Source: Notospermus geniculatus (Eukaryota > Nemertea > Pilidiophora > Heteronemertea > Lineidae). From it: 64,000 nt of DNA. Both the position numbers and the translations under genes were made by a program. The first letter of the stretch is position 1. Every line of letters begins with the position of its first letter. The stretch covers positions 1 through 64,000 of the forward strand of contig NMRB01000056.1 in NCBI GenBank assembly GCA_002633025.1. The letters run 5' to 3'. Positions 1-10,950 of this stretch are shown here, piece by piece. The notes beneath the pieces are model-generated. The model worked only from the letters and a program-made list of their open reading frames with translations. It was not told the origin of the DNA and made no database searches.

Positions 1-221
1 TTGAAAAAGTGCTAAAATTTTAGTGTTTTGACCACCGCAGTAGCGATTTTCTAGTCTTCTATCTGACCCCCTTCAGAGCCTATATACTACCATCTCCTGA
101 CATACATTACGTTAGTCCAATTTCGTATTTCGTACTTCGTGTTTCGTCAGATTTGCGAAACCTCACTGTTGCGTCTCTGAGCATTAGATTGCAAAATTTT
201 CTGGAGAACCCAGCGCCCCGC

Positions 222-352
222 GATGTGGGAGCAGTCGTCAGCCGCGCTTATCGCCAAAAGATGGCAGCAAAGTTCTAGCGGACAAATAAAAGAAAATTCT
301 CCTGATTTTGGTGCTCAATCAAGAATGAATGTGTCGGTTAGGCAATGAATTG
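222..352 (+). repeat. Dispersed repeat, also at 15190-15312
   Basis: About 120 bases are shared with 15190-15312 in the same orientation. Both contain aaaagatggcagcaaagttc and then tggtgctcaatcaag followed by a gcatgaat-like word. No coding potential or terminal repeats were recognised. Confidence 0.7.
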
Positions 353-358
353 GGCCGT

Positions 359-485
359 ACTTTTCGCAAAGCCCCCGAAACGCCAACGCGGACGTCTATC
401 CTTTTGTTCGGTGCTCTCTTCCTGGCATCGAACAATGGGTTTGGCGTTCGCGTTGGCGTTTACGGGGCTTTGCGAAAACTCCCTA
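359..485. mobile_element. MITE-A copy (TA-GGGAG fold-back element)
   Basis: The two ends are inverted copies of a segment reading ttcgcaaagc...cgaaacgcc, around a short centre containing catcgaacaatggg. The right end reads aactcccTA. Related copies lie at 9867-9994, 11826-11865 (half) and four times in 16209-16672. Short length, long inverted repeats, no coding capacity and TA flanks suggest a non-autonomous Tc1/mariner-like MITE. The superfamily is inferred from the TA flanks. Confidence 0.7.
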
Positions 486-1052
486 GAGACCCGGATTTGC
501 AATCGTCCTCGTTTCCCGTTCACCACAGACGAAAACGTCTACATTTTTGGGGAATGCTTGAATTCTATGATGCTAGCAAAATGTCCTTTCTTGGCAGGTT
601 ACAATCCTATTTTACGTTATCAACCGATTCAACCCGTACGAAGAACGAAGCCATAAACAGACGAGTGGGGACGTAAACTCGGGCGTGCTCGGTTCCCTCT
701 GGTTCGTCTGCGGTGGTCTTGCCCTACAAGGTATGTGTAGACTGAAGGCACTCAGTCTCTGTAATACGCATGCGCAAATTGCGCAGCATTACGGAACCGA
801 GGGTCTGGCTGCGCGAGACTAGGTATGTGCGGTCCTTCGGGCTTCAACCTCGTCCAAAGGTCGTTTATTCCTCTACTGCGTCCGGTCACTGATTCTCACC
901 TCGGGAGGTGGCGTCAGGTGGACTTCTAAGGATCAATTATTTCAAAGAATTTACGCGTGGGGGTAGGCCTACTTTCGAATCCACCAATCCCCCCACCTAA
1001 GTCTACTTTGTTGCCTTGGACAACAAATACACCAGTTCCTCTTCTACTTCAG

Positions 1053-3332
1053 GCTACTCCAAACGACCTCGTTCCGCGGCCGCTTTCATACTGAGCGCCG
1101 CCTGGTGGTTCTTTGCCATCATAATCCTGGCGACCTATATCATGGGAATGGTGTCGATGCAAGCACGCAGCATGTTCTTCCTCCCTGGACTCAAGGTTCG
1201 CGCCCTTGGTGACGCCCTCAAGCAACCAAACATCACCATCGGATGCATCGCAGGGGGGTCTACGATGACATTTTTTAAAGTCTCCCGCATCCCAGTCTAC
1301 CAGAAAACATGGAATAAGATGGCGAATGGGCCAGAGGATAGAAAACCCTTCGTTAGGACTACACAAGAAGGTATCAATCGAGTTGAAGCAGGAGGCTACG
1401 CTTTCGTTGGAGAATCACCCATGATTGACTTCGTGGTACGTACGGCGTATCAATGAGAAACACTCCTGCCGTTAGAGGCCGCCATTAGTAATTAGTGGTC
1501 CTAAAACGTCATGAAATTTGACGTCCAACGTCATCCATGATGACATGGAGGCCACTTATCTCCACAGCAGAGCCAATAGAATATTATCTTTGCCACAACT
1601 GACATTCATGTTGATTTTTGTTGCTAAGATTGACGACCGGAAGTAGTCAAGCTGGACATGCACAGGAAGTTGGGAGGCCACGACGCGACTTACGTCTTTG
1701 ACGGCACATTTTGTGACGTTCTAGGACCGCTAACCGGCGGCCTCTACCATGTCTACGGCAGTAAAGTCCCCATTGCCTGCCAAAGTGGTTCTACTTTTAC
1801 ATCCAACCAACATGGGGCAAATTAAATTACGGAATCGCACGGCCCTCACTTTCCACGCATCGTCGGAGTGGGACCATACGGCGGGACACCAAATTTTGAA
1901 AATCTTTGATAAAAAGCTCAACTTTTAATAATGAGTGTATTTCGTTTGTCATTTTGATTTATCCAATCATAGGTACGCCGACGCTGCAATCTCGTGAGAG
2001 TGGGAGGATTATTGGACGAAAAATCCTACGCATTTGCATTCCCAAGAGGCTCCCTCTATCGGGACATAATATCAAAAGTTCTACTCAGACTACGCGAAGA
2101 TGGAAAAATGACCTTGTTGAAGACAAAATGGTGGGAGGGTGATACTGGCTGCCCGGATGAATTCGAGGTTTTGCCGAGTATGTTCCATCCAAGCGACAGC
2201 CCGGAGGTAAATGTTTCCCATAATTCCTTCAGCCTCGCCCTCGCCACTTCGCAGGATTTTGACGTAAGGAAACGTCACGTCATTTCCCTTTGCAGACCTT
2301 GAAAAACGCAAAAAATGGCCGTCAGGGATGGAATTGACGATCGGAAGTAGTCAAGTCCGGACCTGCTGTGGAGGTTGCTGCTTCCCCTCATTCGCCAAGT
2401 CTCGCTTTCGCCATCTCGCGTCGATAGCCCTTTTTCAAAATCACGTGACGTCTTTGTGCGGAGCTACGTTTAGGGGCCCCGAGTGACGTCACACAAACAA
2501 CGTCATGGCAGTTGGCGGTACAAAAAGTCATGACGCAGTTTGTGTGACGTCACTCGGGCCCCTAAACGTAGCTCCGCACCAAGACGTCACGTGATTTTGA
2601 AAAAGGGCTATCTCGCGAGATTATGACGTAAAGCATGCAGCAGACTGGTCGCCAACTTCGGCGTCCAGAGGCGTTTTTTCGACGCCAATGTCCGGACGCC
2701 AGAAAAATCTCCAGTGTGCTACGAATGGAATCTGGAGAACGCCGCCCGACGCCGCCGGACGCCACTGAACTCCAGATATCAAACATGTTTGATTTTGGAC
2801 GCCAGTGAACGCCTGTGAACTCCCGAAGCAGCCAAGTGTGCTACCGATAGCAGCCAGACTTGGAGTCGGCGGCGAGTCTTTGGCGAATCAGCTTGCGTCT
2901 TGATGTCACATGATTTCAAAATTGCAGCCTCAATGAAGATGGCAGCACTGGTAATTGTCGCGCAAGTGGCCCGAAAAGATGCCACTGGACGCCAAGTTTG
3001 GGCAGGTGTGCTCTCACCAGGATCCACTGGCAACCAGCTCTGGCGTCGAGAGGCGTTCAGTCGAACGCTTCTGGACGCCACATTTGGCGGCCAGTGTGCT
3101 GCTAGCTTTAGGAAACGCCGCGTCTGTCTGACTTGTTCTCGAAGCCACGACACGAAGACCTGATGCGTCTTTTTTTACAAAATATCCCCGTTTTTTTTCT
3201 TTTTAGTTCCGACCAAGAGATGCAGTTGACATTTCTATCGCGATGTGCCACTTCCTGTTTTTATTAATCGGAGTTTGTATCGCTGTGGTCACATTTGTCA
3301 TTGAGTTTCTGGTGTTTAGGGCCAGAAGACAG
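1053..3332 (+). CDS. Ionotropic glutamate receptor, C-terminal exons (5' partial)
   Basis: Three exons are supported: 1053-1435, 1973-2206 and 3207-3332, with acceptors ttcag, catag and tttag, donors gtacgt, gtaaat and gtaagc, and phase 0 at both inner junctions. The first encodes WWFF at the start of M3 and then the S2 ligand-binding lobe (GGSTMTFF, TTQEGI, YAFVGES; the E is the expected agonist-contacting glutamate). The second carries CNLVRVGGLL, SLYRD and KTKWWEGDTGCP, a standard S2 end. The third is membrane helix M4 (FLFLLIGVCIAVVTFVIEF). The nearest family in appearance is AMPA/kainate-like. M3 is unusual: where nearly all receptors have SYTANLAAF this gene has TYIMGMVSM. The 5' exons are not in the window. 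After M4 either a further tail exon follows, or translation reads through the donor and stops four codons later. Confidence 0.88.
2425..2613. repeat. Long hairpin in the glutamate receptor intron
   Basis: Two arms of about 75 bases, near-perfect inverted copies, flank a spacer of about 38 bases. The arms include gcggagctacgtttaggggc and its complement, plus tgacgtcac on both sides. No coding capacity. It is a fold-back element or recent palindrome in the second visible intron. Confidence 0.85.
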
Positions 3333-3349
3333 GTAAGCATGCAGTAGAA

Positions 3350-3560
3350 CTCGAATTGAATGACGACACAATGCCACCATATTGCCGTCAAAATGTCAAG
3401 CGACATTGCGGCATGAACACAGCGTCAACACACAGATGTGACGTCAAAACGTCATGACGTGGCTGTTTTGACGTCGCCGCCGGCCATTTGACGACCAACA
3501 AGTCCGACTCTGCAGTCACGTGACCGTTGTGACGTCACTGAAGAACCTCTATAGCAGGTC
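3350..3560 (-). repeat. CRE-rich dispersed repeat, inverted relative to 44815-45025
   Basis: This segment and 44815-45025 are diverged inverted copies: the gttcttcactgacgtcac end of the second corresponds to gtgacgtcactgaagaac here. Each copy holds several tgacgtca or gacgtc words and a cacgtg box. The copy starts just after the last receptor exon. Whether the sites work as enhancers is unknown. Confidence 0.7.
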
Positions 3561-3587
3561 ACAGACGCTGCTCCTGCCTGCAGTTGC

Positions 3588-3780
3588 AGACGAGTCCCGC
3601 CGCCCTCTTGCCCGGTGTAACATCTGCCTGTGTTCCCCATCTGTGAGTGTTCCCCTCCTATTGTCTGACGGAATAAGCTGCGACTTGACAACAGGGGACA
3701 CACAGAGAAACGTGTCGATCTATCTGCCAGCGTTTCCCAAGCAATAAGGGGGACACACTGACCCACATATAACTTCTGTT
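3588..3780. mobile_element. Diverged MITE-C copy (GTGTAAC family)
   Basis: Starts with cggtgtaacatctgcc and holds tattgtctgacggaataag, words shared with 5466-5622, 10790-10950 and the two copies in 27398-27950. It belongs to a family of short non-coding elements with inverted ends reading ggtgtaac and gttacacc. Confidence 0.5.
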
Positions 3781-3894
3781 CTCCCAAAAATCAAAACGCG
3801 TCATGAAAAGAAAGTAGTTGACGACATCACAAAGGCAGTTTTGTTCAAGTTTTTGGCTCTTTACACATTTTAAAGGAACAAAGTGCCAGGTTGA

Positions 3895-4018
3895 CAGGTT
3901 CCAGTCTTTGCCGCTGCACTCTGCGGCGCTTACTGCACAACATTCGTGTGAATGAGCGCCGTGGGAGTGTAGTGGCCAAGACGGGAACCAGTCAAAGTAC
4001 CGGTACCTGGTTCCTCGT
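3895..4018. repeat. Fold-back repeat related to 48510-48605
   Basis: Inverted arms of about 45 bases read ggttccagtctttgccgctg at the left and the approximate complement ending gacgggaaccagtc at the right. The same arms appear at 48510-48605. Non-coding. Confidence 0.6.
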
Positions 4019-4166
4019 CACGTCTTCTGCTTTCAGCGCCCGGCAGCGGATGGTAGCAAAGAATAGCGTTCAAGGAAGCGGAATCAGAGAAAAAACGCTG
4101 ACATCGAGAACTTATTGTTCCAATGTAACTAGGAAGAAAAAACTTCGATTAGGGGCCTTAATATAA

Positions 4167-5465
4167 TTATGTCGTGCTTATCCCTTGCATTCACGCCAAG
4201 CCAATGATGTAAAAACGGAAATACAGGAAGTTCACAGTTTATTGGTCTTTGGTGGAAATTTTCTAAAGCCGGTGACAGACTGGTGCGTACGCCGCGCGTG
4301 CTGCAGGCGTTCCGCCAATCAGATTCTTCGTTAGGTGTTTAGGTCCTTGTTACCGCCTGCCTGATTGGTTGAACGCCTTCAGACGCGTTGCTTACGCGCC
4401 AGTCTGTCACCGCCTTAAAGGCGGTGACAGNCGTTCGGGAGAGGGCGAAATTTCCGCATCCAAATTTTGATCGAGACCAAAATTTCGACGCGGAAATGAA
4501 CTTCCCGACACCTTCGGCAACTTGTCTGCATTGTCGTGCGGACATCGTCAGGACATCCCGCCTTTCTGTAACACTTCTGCAAACGCTCCTGAAAGCTTCC
4601 GCGGTGCGGGCAGCTTCGCGAAGGCAAGCAGAAGCCACGCGGACTGTTTCAGGAAAGCGCGGAGCCGATGCAGATCAAAATAAGCGAGTGCGCGAAGCCG
4701 TCAAGACATTTGCGGACAAGACACGGAAAGGTCAACAGGTTGCGGCGTGGAGGAGCTTATGGCCGGTGTAACGCTTTTCAGTGTGGCCGTTTTTCCTAAC
4801 TCCATGACGGCTAGCAGACATATGAGAAAAATCCAAATTCGGCGCAGAATTTATAACCTTGAATTTATTTCCTCATATTGTCCGCATATCTACCCGATTG
4901 TCCTAGTCCATGAGTTTACTACTCCTGGTGTGATCCTAGATGTGTCCGCGCTGTCCTGCTACGATCAGCAGCATTTCGCGCCCTTCACGATTGATTCCTG
5001 GGACACTCCCAGGTATGTCTGCAGAGATTCGTAGTAATGTCCCAGGAAACGATGATTCGCACACTTTTTTTCGCGACTGACGCGGAAAGGATGCCGAAAT
5101 GGCATAATTTGCTTCCGCAACCCTTCCTAATCTTGTCGGCGCTCTAGTGGACGCCACCCATAAGCCAGCATTTATTGTAACAATGAAGAATAACGTGCGA
5201 TAGGAGCTAGGCATTTAGAGTCTCACCGACAAACACAGTTCATGATGATCACCTGGCGTGAATTCGACTCGCCAATCGACAATAGCCCTTGTTACACTAC
5301 ATAAAAAACCCGTGTCGAACCCGGGTTTTTTCTGTCCACACCTGTTAAAAATGCGGTGCTCGAACGGGTTTTGGAGGGCTTAATTTAGGTCCCCGTCACA
5401 AAATTTGAGTAGCGTTGACGGGCACCGGGCCTGAGGAGGGATTTTTCAGAGTTGGGCTAGACCAG
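4167..5465. other. Gene-free stretch with one hairpin
   Basis: No gene is supported. An inverted repeat at about 4265-4425 has arms containing ggtgacagactggtgcgta and taagcgaac-type complement ending gccagtctgtcacc. An N at 4431 sits at its edge. A half copy of MITE-C begins near 4766 (ggtgtaacgcttttcagtgt). Confidence 0.6.
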
Positions 5466-5622
5466 GTGTAACGTTTTTCAGTGTGGCCGTTTTTCTGTGT
5501 GATTCCCATTGTTCGGAACACACTGGGAAACGAACTCGCTGTTTCTCTGTGTGTCGCCCATTGTCCAGTCGCCGCTTATTCCGTCAATCTATTGTATTAC
5601 GGGCCTCACTGAAAAACGTTAC
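5466..5622. mobile_element. MITE-C copy with clear inverted ends
   Basis: Left end ggtgtaacgtttttcagtgt and right end actgaaaaacgttacacc are inverted copies. The centre contains cattgttcggaacacact and ccgcttattccgtcaatct. Related copies at 3588, 10790 and 27398 define the family. No transposase is encoded. Confidence 0.75.
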
Positions 5623-5929
5623 ACCGTGTGTCAAGAAACCGGGGATTTCTATGTAGTGTAACCACGGCTAATATGATACGGAAGAACGACATGTGGTAAC
5701 AGTACAACGTAAACAAACACAATAGTATACTTCTCCCCTACAGGGAGATTGTTTTCTGTATGAAACATTACATAAAATCTATAGAACTTGGCTGTAAATC
5801 TGACACTTTGCGAGTTTCAAATTTGCCACTATACAGCACACCCTCGGTGCCCTCTAGCATCGAGCTGGGGTATTACAGCAGACCAAATAGTTGTGTAACC
5901 ATCCTTGAATGTAAATTAGTGAACTTCAC

Positions 5930-6200
5930 AACCTCGTTCCGAACGTGCGATTTTATGGATCTGGATATTTGTAGTTTGCAACTAGTTACTCGCTGACGCC
6001 CGAGAGCTTATGTCACCTAGTAGTTGTGACTGAGCCTCGCTTATGTCGCCCTTACGTACAGTCAGAACTAGTTGGCAACTGATAATCGGCGCGTAGTTGG
6101 AACTAATCAGCCACAACTAGTAGGTGACATAAGCTCTCGGGCGTCAGCGAGTAACTAGTTGCAAACTACAAATATCCAGATCCAGAAAATCGCACGTGTT
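5930..6200. repeat. Inverted repeat just 3' of the GPCR
   Basis: Arms of about 100 bases read gcaactagttactcgctgac and agagcttatgtcacctagta on the left and the complement on the right (tactaggtgacataagctct-type order, then gtcagcgagtaactagttgc). It ends about 190 bases from the GPCR stop codon, so it may lie in that gene's 3' untranslated region. Confidence 0.8.
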
Positions 6201-6387
6201 CAACTTCAGCAGGTTTTACTTAAAATCAAAAGAAATCAGTGTCGACATAAGCACTCAAAAGACGGCGATAAACTAGTTCCAGGTAGTTGCGACCGATCGG
6301 TATTTTTCTAGTCGGTGGCGACATAAGTTATCAGTTGCAACTTGTTGACGCTATTTCTATCACAGCGTAGGGCGACATAAGCGAGGC

Positions 6388-7494
6388 TTAAGAAGTATTC
6401 AGTTGGGATTCCAACGGTGTTTGGGCTGTGGTAGGGTTAACCACTCCACCCTCAAAAACACCGACAACATTTGATCGGTGACGAACAAGGGCTCGCAACT
6501 CGGTCCTAAACGTTCTGCTCGTTGCAAGAAGAATGAAGAAATTAACAGCCAAATTCAGGCTCCTTATGATAGATACTACAATAACAGCTGTATACTGTGT
6601 AGTGTACGTACCACCTACTAGGAGAGACATCAACAGGTTGTATGGAACACACGTTGTCAGCAAGAAGGCAATGTTTAGGCCCAAGATAAGCCCCGCGTTT
6701 CGTTTCATGGTGTTCTTCCGGTTGTTGTTTTGATTGTTGTTTGGCATAAACCAGGTAAGTTTTACAAACAACGCGAGATGACAAACGACCATGAGGGAAC
6801 CAGGGATATATGCAATTAACGCCTTGTATGCAAAGGACCAGGCTGCACCCCATCGGCATCTGTCGCCTTCCACCCGCACTGCCTGGTCAAACATCATTCG
6901 GCACACGCCAAACAGCAATGACAAGGTGTATGGTACGATTATGAAGAGTATATTAACCGCTCTTTTATAAGCTGGTGCACGTACCTTGATCGGCATTAGT
7001 GCATTACACAAGCGGTCCAACGACACGGCAAGCAGGACCCAAGAAGACAGACTCGTAATGATAAAGGAGTCGCGGACGAAGACACAAAAGGATACAGAGA
7101 AGAGATCCGTGGGAATCCGTCGGAAGCAGAACCCCACAAACAAAAGGCCACCGTAGAAAAATAAAATGGCGGAATCGACTACAGAGAGTAGTTTTAATAA
7201 CGTGGTCATTAGTGGACCTTTGAAGGCCTGCCGACGTAAGATGAGAAACAGGATGGTGTTGCTGAGGATTCCTATAATAATAACCAATGCAAACACGGCG
7301 AGGAGGGAGACCTGGGTGGGCCCAATGGACGCCATCAGAGGGAGGGAAGATGAGGTGCCATTTACTGGATTTTCTGTTTCGTTAAGAGACGTGGCGTTAC
7401 TTAGTGTTGTACCACTTGATATGTGAGTTGTGGTGCTCTCAAAATTGGTTGTATTGGCATCATTTCTGATCATGGTTTGTGAAGTGGTAGCCAT
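6388..7494 (-). CDS. Rhodopsin-like (class A) GPCR, single exon
   Basis: An uninterrupted 368-residue frame. I start at the ATG at 7494 (A at -3, G at +4) rather than an upstream TTG. A Ser/Thr-rich extracellular N-terminus has NxT sites near residues 14, 33, 38 and 45. Seven hydrophobic segments follow: TM1 about 62-88 with GILSN, TM2 98-121 with SVVDS, TM3 137-160 starting at a conserved Cys, TM4 181-198, TM5 221-246 with IPG, TM6 267-292 with TCVPYN and TM7 302-325 with LNLAVNFF. ECL2 carries the partner Cys near 213. Departures from consensus: SLDRL replaces DRY, TM4 lacks the usual Trp, and the TM7 NPxxY is NLAVNFF. It resembles invertebrate peptide-type orphan receptors. Ligand unknown. 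Confidence 0.88.
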   Translation of the reverse strand: MATTSQTMIRNDANTTNFESTTTHISSGTTLSNATSLNETENPVNGTSSSLPLMASIGPTQVSLLAVFALVIIIGILSNTILFLILRRQAFKGPLMTTLLKLLSVVDSAILFFYGGLLFVGFCFRRIPTDLFSVSFCVFVRDSFIITSLSSWVLLAVSLDRLCNALMPIKVRAPAYKRAVNILFIIVPYTLSLLFGVCRMMFDQAVRVEGDRCRWGAAWSFAYKALIAYIPGSLMVVCHLALFVKLTWFMPNNNQNNNRKNTMKRNAGLILGLNIAFLLTTCVPYNLLMSLLVGGTYTTQYTAVIVVSIIRSLNLAVNFFILLATSRTFRTELRALVRHRSNVVGVFEGGVVNPTTAQTPLESQLNTS

Positions 7495-7619
7495 TATCAA
7501 ATAATATCTATTGGACAAAACAATAAGATTTCCGCAAAATCAAAAACCAAAGAAAGATTTTTTCTATTTTTGATTTCAGGGTACCCAAGAGGAAAGTTTT
7601 AAAATTGGTACGAAATGAT

Positions 7620-8240
7620 ATGGAAACCTGAATACAAGTCTCTTGTGCCAACGAAAAAAGCAGTTGGAACCAGAACACTTCTATAAGTCGCTTATACCAA
7701 AGATAAAGCTATGGAAATCAGAACACTTCTATAAGTCTCTTCATCAACGATAAAGCTATGGAAATCAGAACACTTCAATAAGTCTCTTATACCAACGATA
7801 AAGCTATGGAAACCAGAACACTTCTAATAAGTCTCTTATACCAACGATAAAGCTATGGAAACCAGAACACTTCTATAAGTCTCTTATATCAACGATAAAG
7901 CTATGGAAATCAGAACACTTCTAAAAGTCTCTTNCTTCTGTAAGTCTCTTATACCAACGATAAAGCCATGGAAACACTTCTGTACGTCTCTTATACCAAC
8001 GATAAAGCTATGGAAACACTTCTGTAAGTCTCTTATACCAACGATAAAGTCATGGAAACACTTCTGTAAGTCTCTTATACCAACGATAAAGCCATGGAAA
8101 CACTTCTGTAAGTCTCTTATACCAACGATAAAGCTACGGACACACTTCTGTAAGTGTCTTATACCAACGATAAAGCTTCGGAAACCAGAACACTTCTAAG
8201 TCTATTATATCAAGATAAAGCTATGGAAACACTTCTGTAG
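7620..8240 (+). repeat. Minisatellite, 42-48 base unit
   Basis: About 14 tandem copies of a unit containing gtctcttataccaacgataa and agctatggaaa. Copies up to about 7920 are 48 bases, with ccagaacacttct. From the N at 7934 the unit is 42 bases, with the ccaga segment missing. The shift in unit length occurs at the N, so two contigs may be joined there. The unit is open in one frame, but the gene-like reading is only a consequence of the repeat. Confidence 0.9.
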
Positions 8241-9146
8241 GACTTCTGTAGGTTCCTGAACAAAGCGGAGCAGTCAGATTTTTCCCGTTGTCTTTTTTCC
8301 CACGTGGAACAAATCAAATCGAAATTTTCCCAAAAATTCCATCTTGACCACAACAGAACCATAGCGAGTTTTCATATCGTCGAATCCATCATTTCAGAAT
8401 CTTACTTCGTTTTCTACGTTGACTCACTGAATCTAGCGACACGTTGACAACCTTGTGGACGGACGTTCGTGATGAGGGTACCAGCCGGCCTCCAGGCCAA
8501 CAGACCATTGACTGGTTGAAGGAAATCTCCTCAATTCAGATGCAGTCCCGTGGTGTCACAAGCCGGACCGTTGGTATTAAAATGTTTGCAAAACGCAATC
8601 AAAGTAAAGCCACTGTTGAAACGCTTGCCGGATGAGAATATTCCAAGTATATTGGTCTCATCCTGGATCTGCACGTGTATTAGCTACGTCAAAAGACTAC
8701 GTCACTACGTAGTCGGAGGGCGGAGCGATGTCACAACCCTTGGTAGCCAAGATGATTGGTCTTCATTTCAACATGTTCAAGCTTACATAAGGAAGTGATT
8801 GGTGTTGTCATGGTTGTACAGAGATATACGTGGGAATCCTGCCAACGTTTAACGGTTCGCGATGACGTCAGATTCAAACATGAACGATGAGCATTTCAGG
8901 AAAATTCGAAAGTCTCCATGGTGTCACATTCCAGGTTAGCATAAAAGTCACACGAGTCATTTAACTATCGAACGTTTAGAATGAGATTTTTGGGGAACGA
9001 GAAGATGAAACTGTGAATTCTGATCTATCTTGACAAGGCCTACGGTCACTTTGCCCTTCAAATGTGGGATTGAGTGAGAGTAATCTGGTAGAAGGACGCG
9101 ATGACTTTCACCTTAGAAACCCGTTTCTATTTCATATTGAGTAAGA
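8241..9146. other. Gene-free stretch
   Basis: No exon or repeat family was recognised in most of this interval. Near 9095 there is actttcaccttagaaacccg, which recurs at about 19337 and 48285 and may be the tail of a dispersed element. Confidence 0.4.
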
Positions 9147-9390
9147 AATAAAAGTGGAAAATAAGAAGTTGGAAATTTTGGAATTTTGCGCCAATTTTCT
9201 AATTTCTCAAATTGGGAGAATTTTTTTCCCATTTTGAGAAATTTTCTTAAAATGACATGACATTTTGTCTGATTTTTCGGGCGATATTAAATGGGAAAAA
9301 AATTTATCCCAATTTCAGAAATTCAAAAATTCGCGCAAAATTCCAAAATTTCCCACTTCTGATTTTCCACTTTCATTTCTTAGTTCCTTA
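9147..9390. mobile_element. AT-rich fold-back element (MITE-D)
   Basis: Ends are inverted copies (taagaaataaaagtggaaaa left, ttttccactttcatttctta right), with further internal inverted segments such as ggaattttgcgccaatttt. A second copy at 24617-24887 ends in aagggagta and tactccctt. No coding capacity. Confidence 0.8.
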
Positions 9391-9866
9391 GAGTGATAGG
9401 AACGCTCGTCATGGCAAAATGGTTCTGATCAGGAGGTCACTTTCCTTCCTCAGCCCGATTATTCTGACCAGCCCAGTATGGTTCAAACCATGAACTCTCG
9501 ACTCACAGTGGGTTCTTACTGGACACCAACAAGTTACATAATATACGTTAGTCCTTAATGGGCTGCTGAAAGCATGTTTTGCTCTGGCACAGTATGAACT
9601 AACAGTAGTGATGCAATGAAGAGTTCACCCAGAGGCAATCTCTGGGTGTGGCAGCAGGTATCCTCACTAATATTCGTGGGAAGAGTACTCGAGTACGGAG
9701 TTTTTACAGGTTGCTTACGAAAGTGACAAATCTTATAGAAAAATCAACGTGTAGAAATGCAGTTATGTAATGTATAGTTCATCCGGAGGTCTGTCGGTGT
9801 GCACCGTTGGCTTAAAGGGGCACTACAGTATTCCTTCCCTATCCTGCCAGACATCTGTTGACAATA

Positions 9867-9994
9867 GGGAGTTTTGGCAAAGCCCCCGAAACGCCGACGC
9901 GAAGGTCTATCCTATTGTTCGCTGCTCTCTTCGTGGCATCGAACAATGGCATTGGCGTTCGCGTTGGCGTTTCGGGTGCTTTGCAAAAACTCTG
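9867..9994. mobile_element. MITE-A copy
   Basis: TA flanks are present on both sides: left TAgggagttttggcaaagcc, right ctttgcaaaaactctgTA. The centre carries the family's catcgaacaatgg word. This copy shows best that the family ends in GGGAG next to TA. Confidence 0.75.
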
Positions 9995-10265
9995 TAATGT
10001 TGTTGAACTGCCGCTTATCAACTTCGCCCCATGTAGAGTAACCTTCGCTCCCAGGGTATCCACGTATGCCTTGCATTGTAATCATACGTTCTCCAACACT
10101 GGGGCGGAAAGCAAGACTACGGTATTGGAGAACGATGCAATCACCGCCGGTGGCGCCGGCTATCGAGAAAAATTGGCAATATCGTGGTCCTTTAATCGCA
10201 GGTGGTGCACGAAAGATGACAACGAACAAACGAGAGTTGAATTCAAATCAAATTTTAATATCCGG

Positions 10266-10640
10266 TCGATTGAAGAAGGTTAAACATAGCCCTACATGGA
10301 ACATCACCCAGGACATTTCACGAAGTACATGTACTGCCGCTTCAAAGTGCTTCTGATGTAAGTGTAAGTCGATTGAAGAAGGTTACACGTATAATAGGCC
10401 TACATCACCCGGGACATTTCACGAAGCAGACGCTTCAAAGTGCTTCTGATGTAAGTGTAAGTCGATTGAAGAAGGTTACACGTATAATAGGCCTACATCA
10501 CCCAGGACATTTCACGAAGCAGACGCTTCAAAGTGCTTCTGATGTAAGTGTAGGTCGATTGAAGAAGGTACACGTATAATAGACCTACATCACCCAGGAC
10601 ATTTCACGAAGTAGACGCGTCAAAGTGCTTCTAAAGTAAT
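10266..10640 (+). repeat. Tandem repeat, 93-base unit, about 3.9 copies
   Basis: Units start with tcgattgaagaaggt at 10266, 10369, 10462 and 10555, giving spacings of 103, 93 and 93. Each contains catttcacgaag and caaagtgcttctgatgtaag. The first copy is the most diverged. Confidence 0.92.
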
Positions 10641-10789
10641 TGCATAATCTGATCGTTATTGTGGAACAGAGCTGAGGCAAAGACTTTTTTCTTTGACTCT
10701 GAACCTGGGCACAAAATACCAGCGGTTCGGGTCATCCCAGTCGGGCGACCGGTGGAACAGGAATGTAAATCCCCGTGGAATCAGAGTCC

Positions 10790-10950
10790 GGTTTTTCAGT
10801 GTGGCCCGTGTGCCAGTGTGACATAATACAATAGATTGACGGAATAAGCGGCGACTTGGCAATCAGCGACACACGGAGAAACAGCGAGTGTGTTCCAAAC
10901 AATGGGAGTCACACAGAAAAATGGCCACACTGAAAAACATTAGGCCAACA
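10790..10950. mobile_element. MITE-C copy
   Basis: Inverted ends tttttcagtgtggccc and ggccacactgaaaaac enclose tattgtaatacaatagattgacgg-type family words, read in the opposite orientation to 5466-5622. Confidence 0.65.

Larger units (their letters stand above)
1..1052. other. Upstream flank of the glutamate receptor exons, no gene seen
   Basis: No coding exon is supported here. The receptor's amino-terminal domain, first ligand-binding lobe and first two membrane segments should lie 5' of position 1053, but none is visible, so they are probably outside the window. The stretch holds one MITE-A copy and one dispersed repeat, listed separately. The overlapping open frames at 329-676 are only the transposon read in different frames. 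Confidence 0.6.

Noticed and set aside
7903-8199. 98-residue repetitive frame
   Set aside because: It is the 42-base minisatellite read in one frame (42 is a multiple of 3, so the frame stays open).
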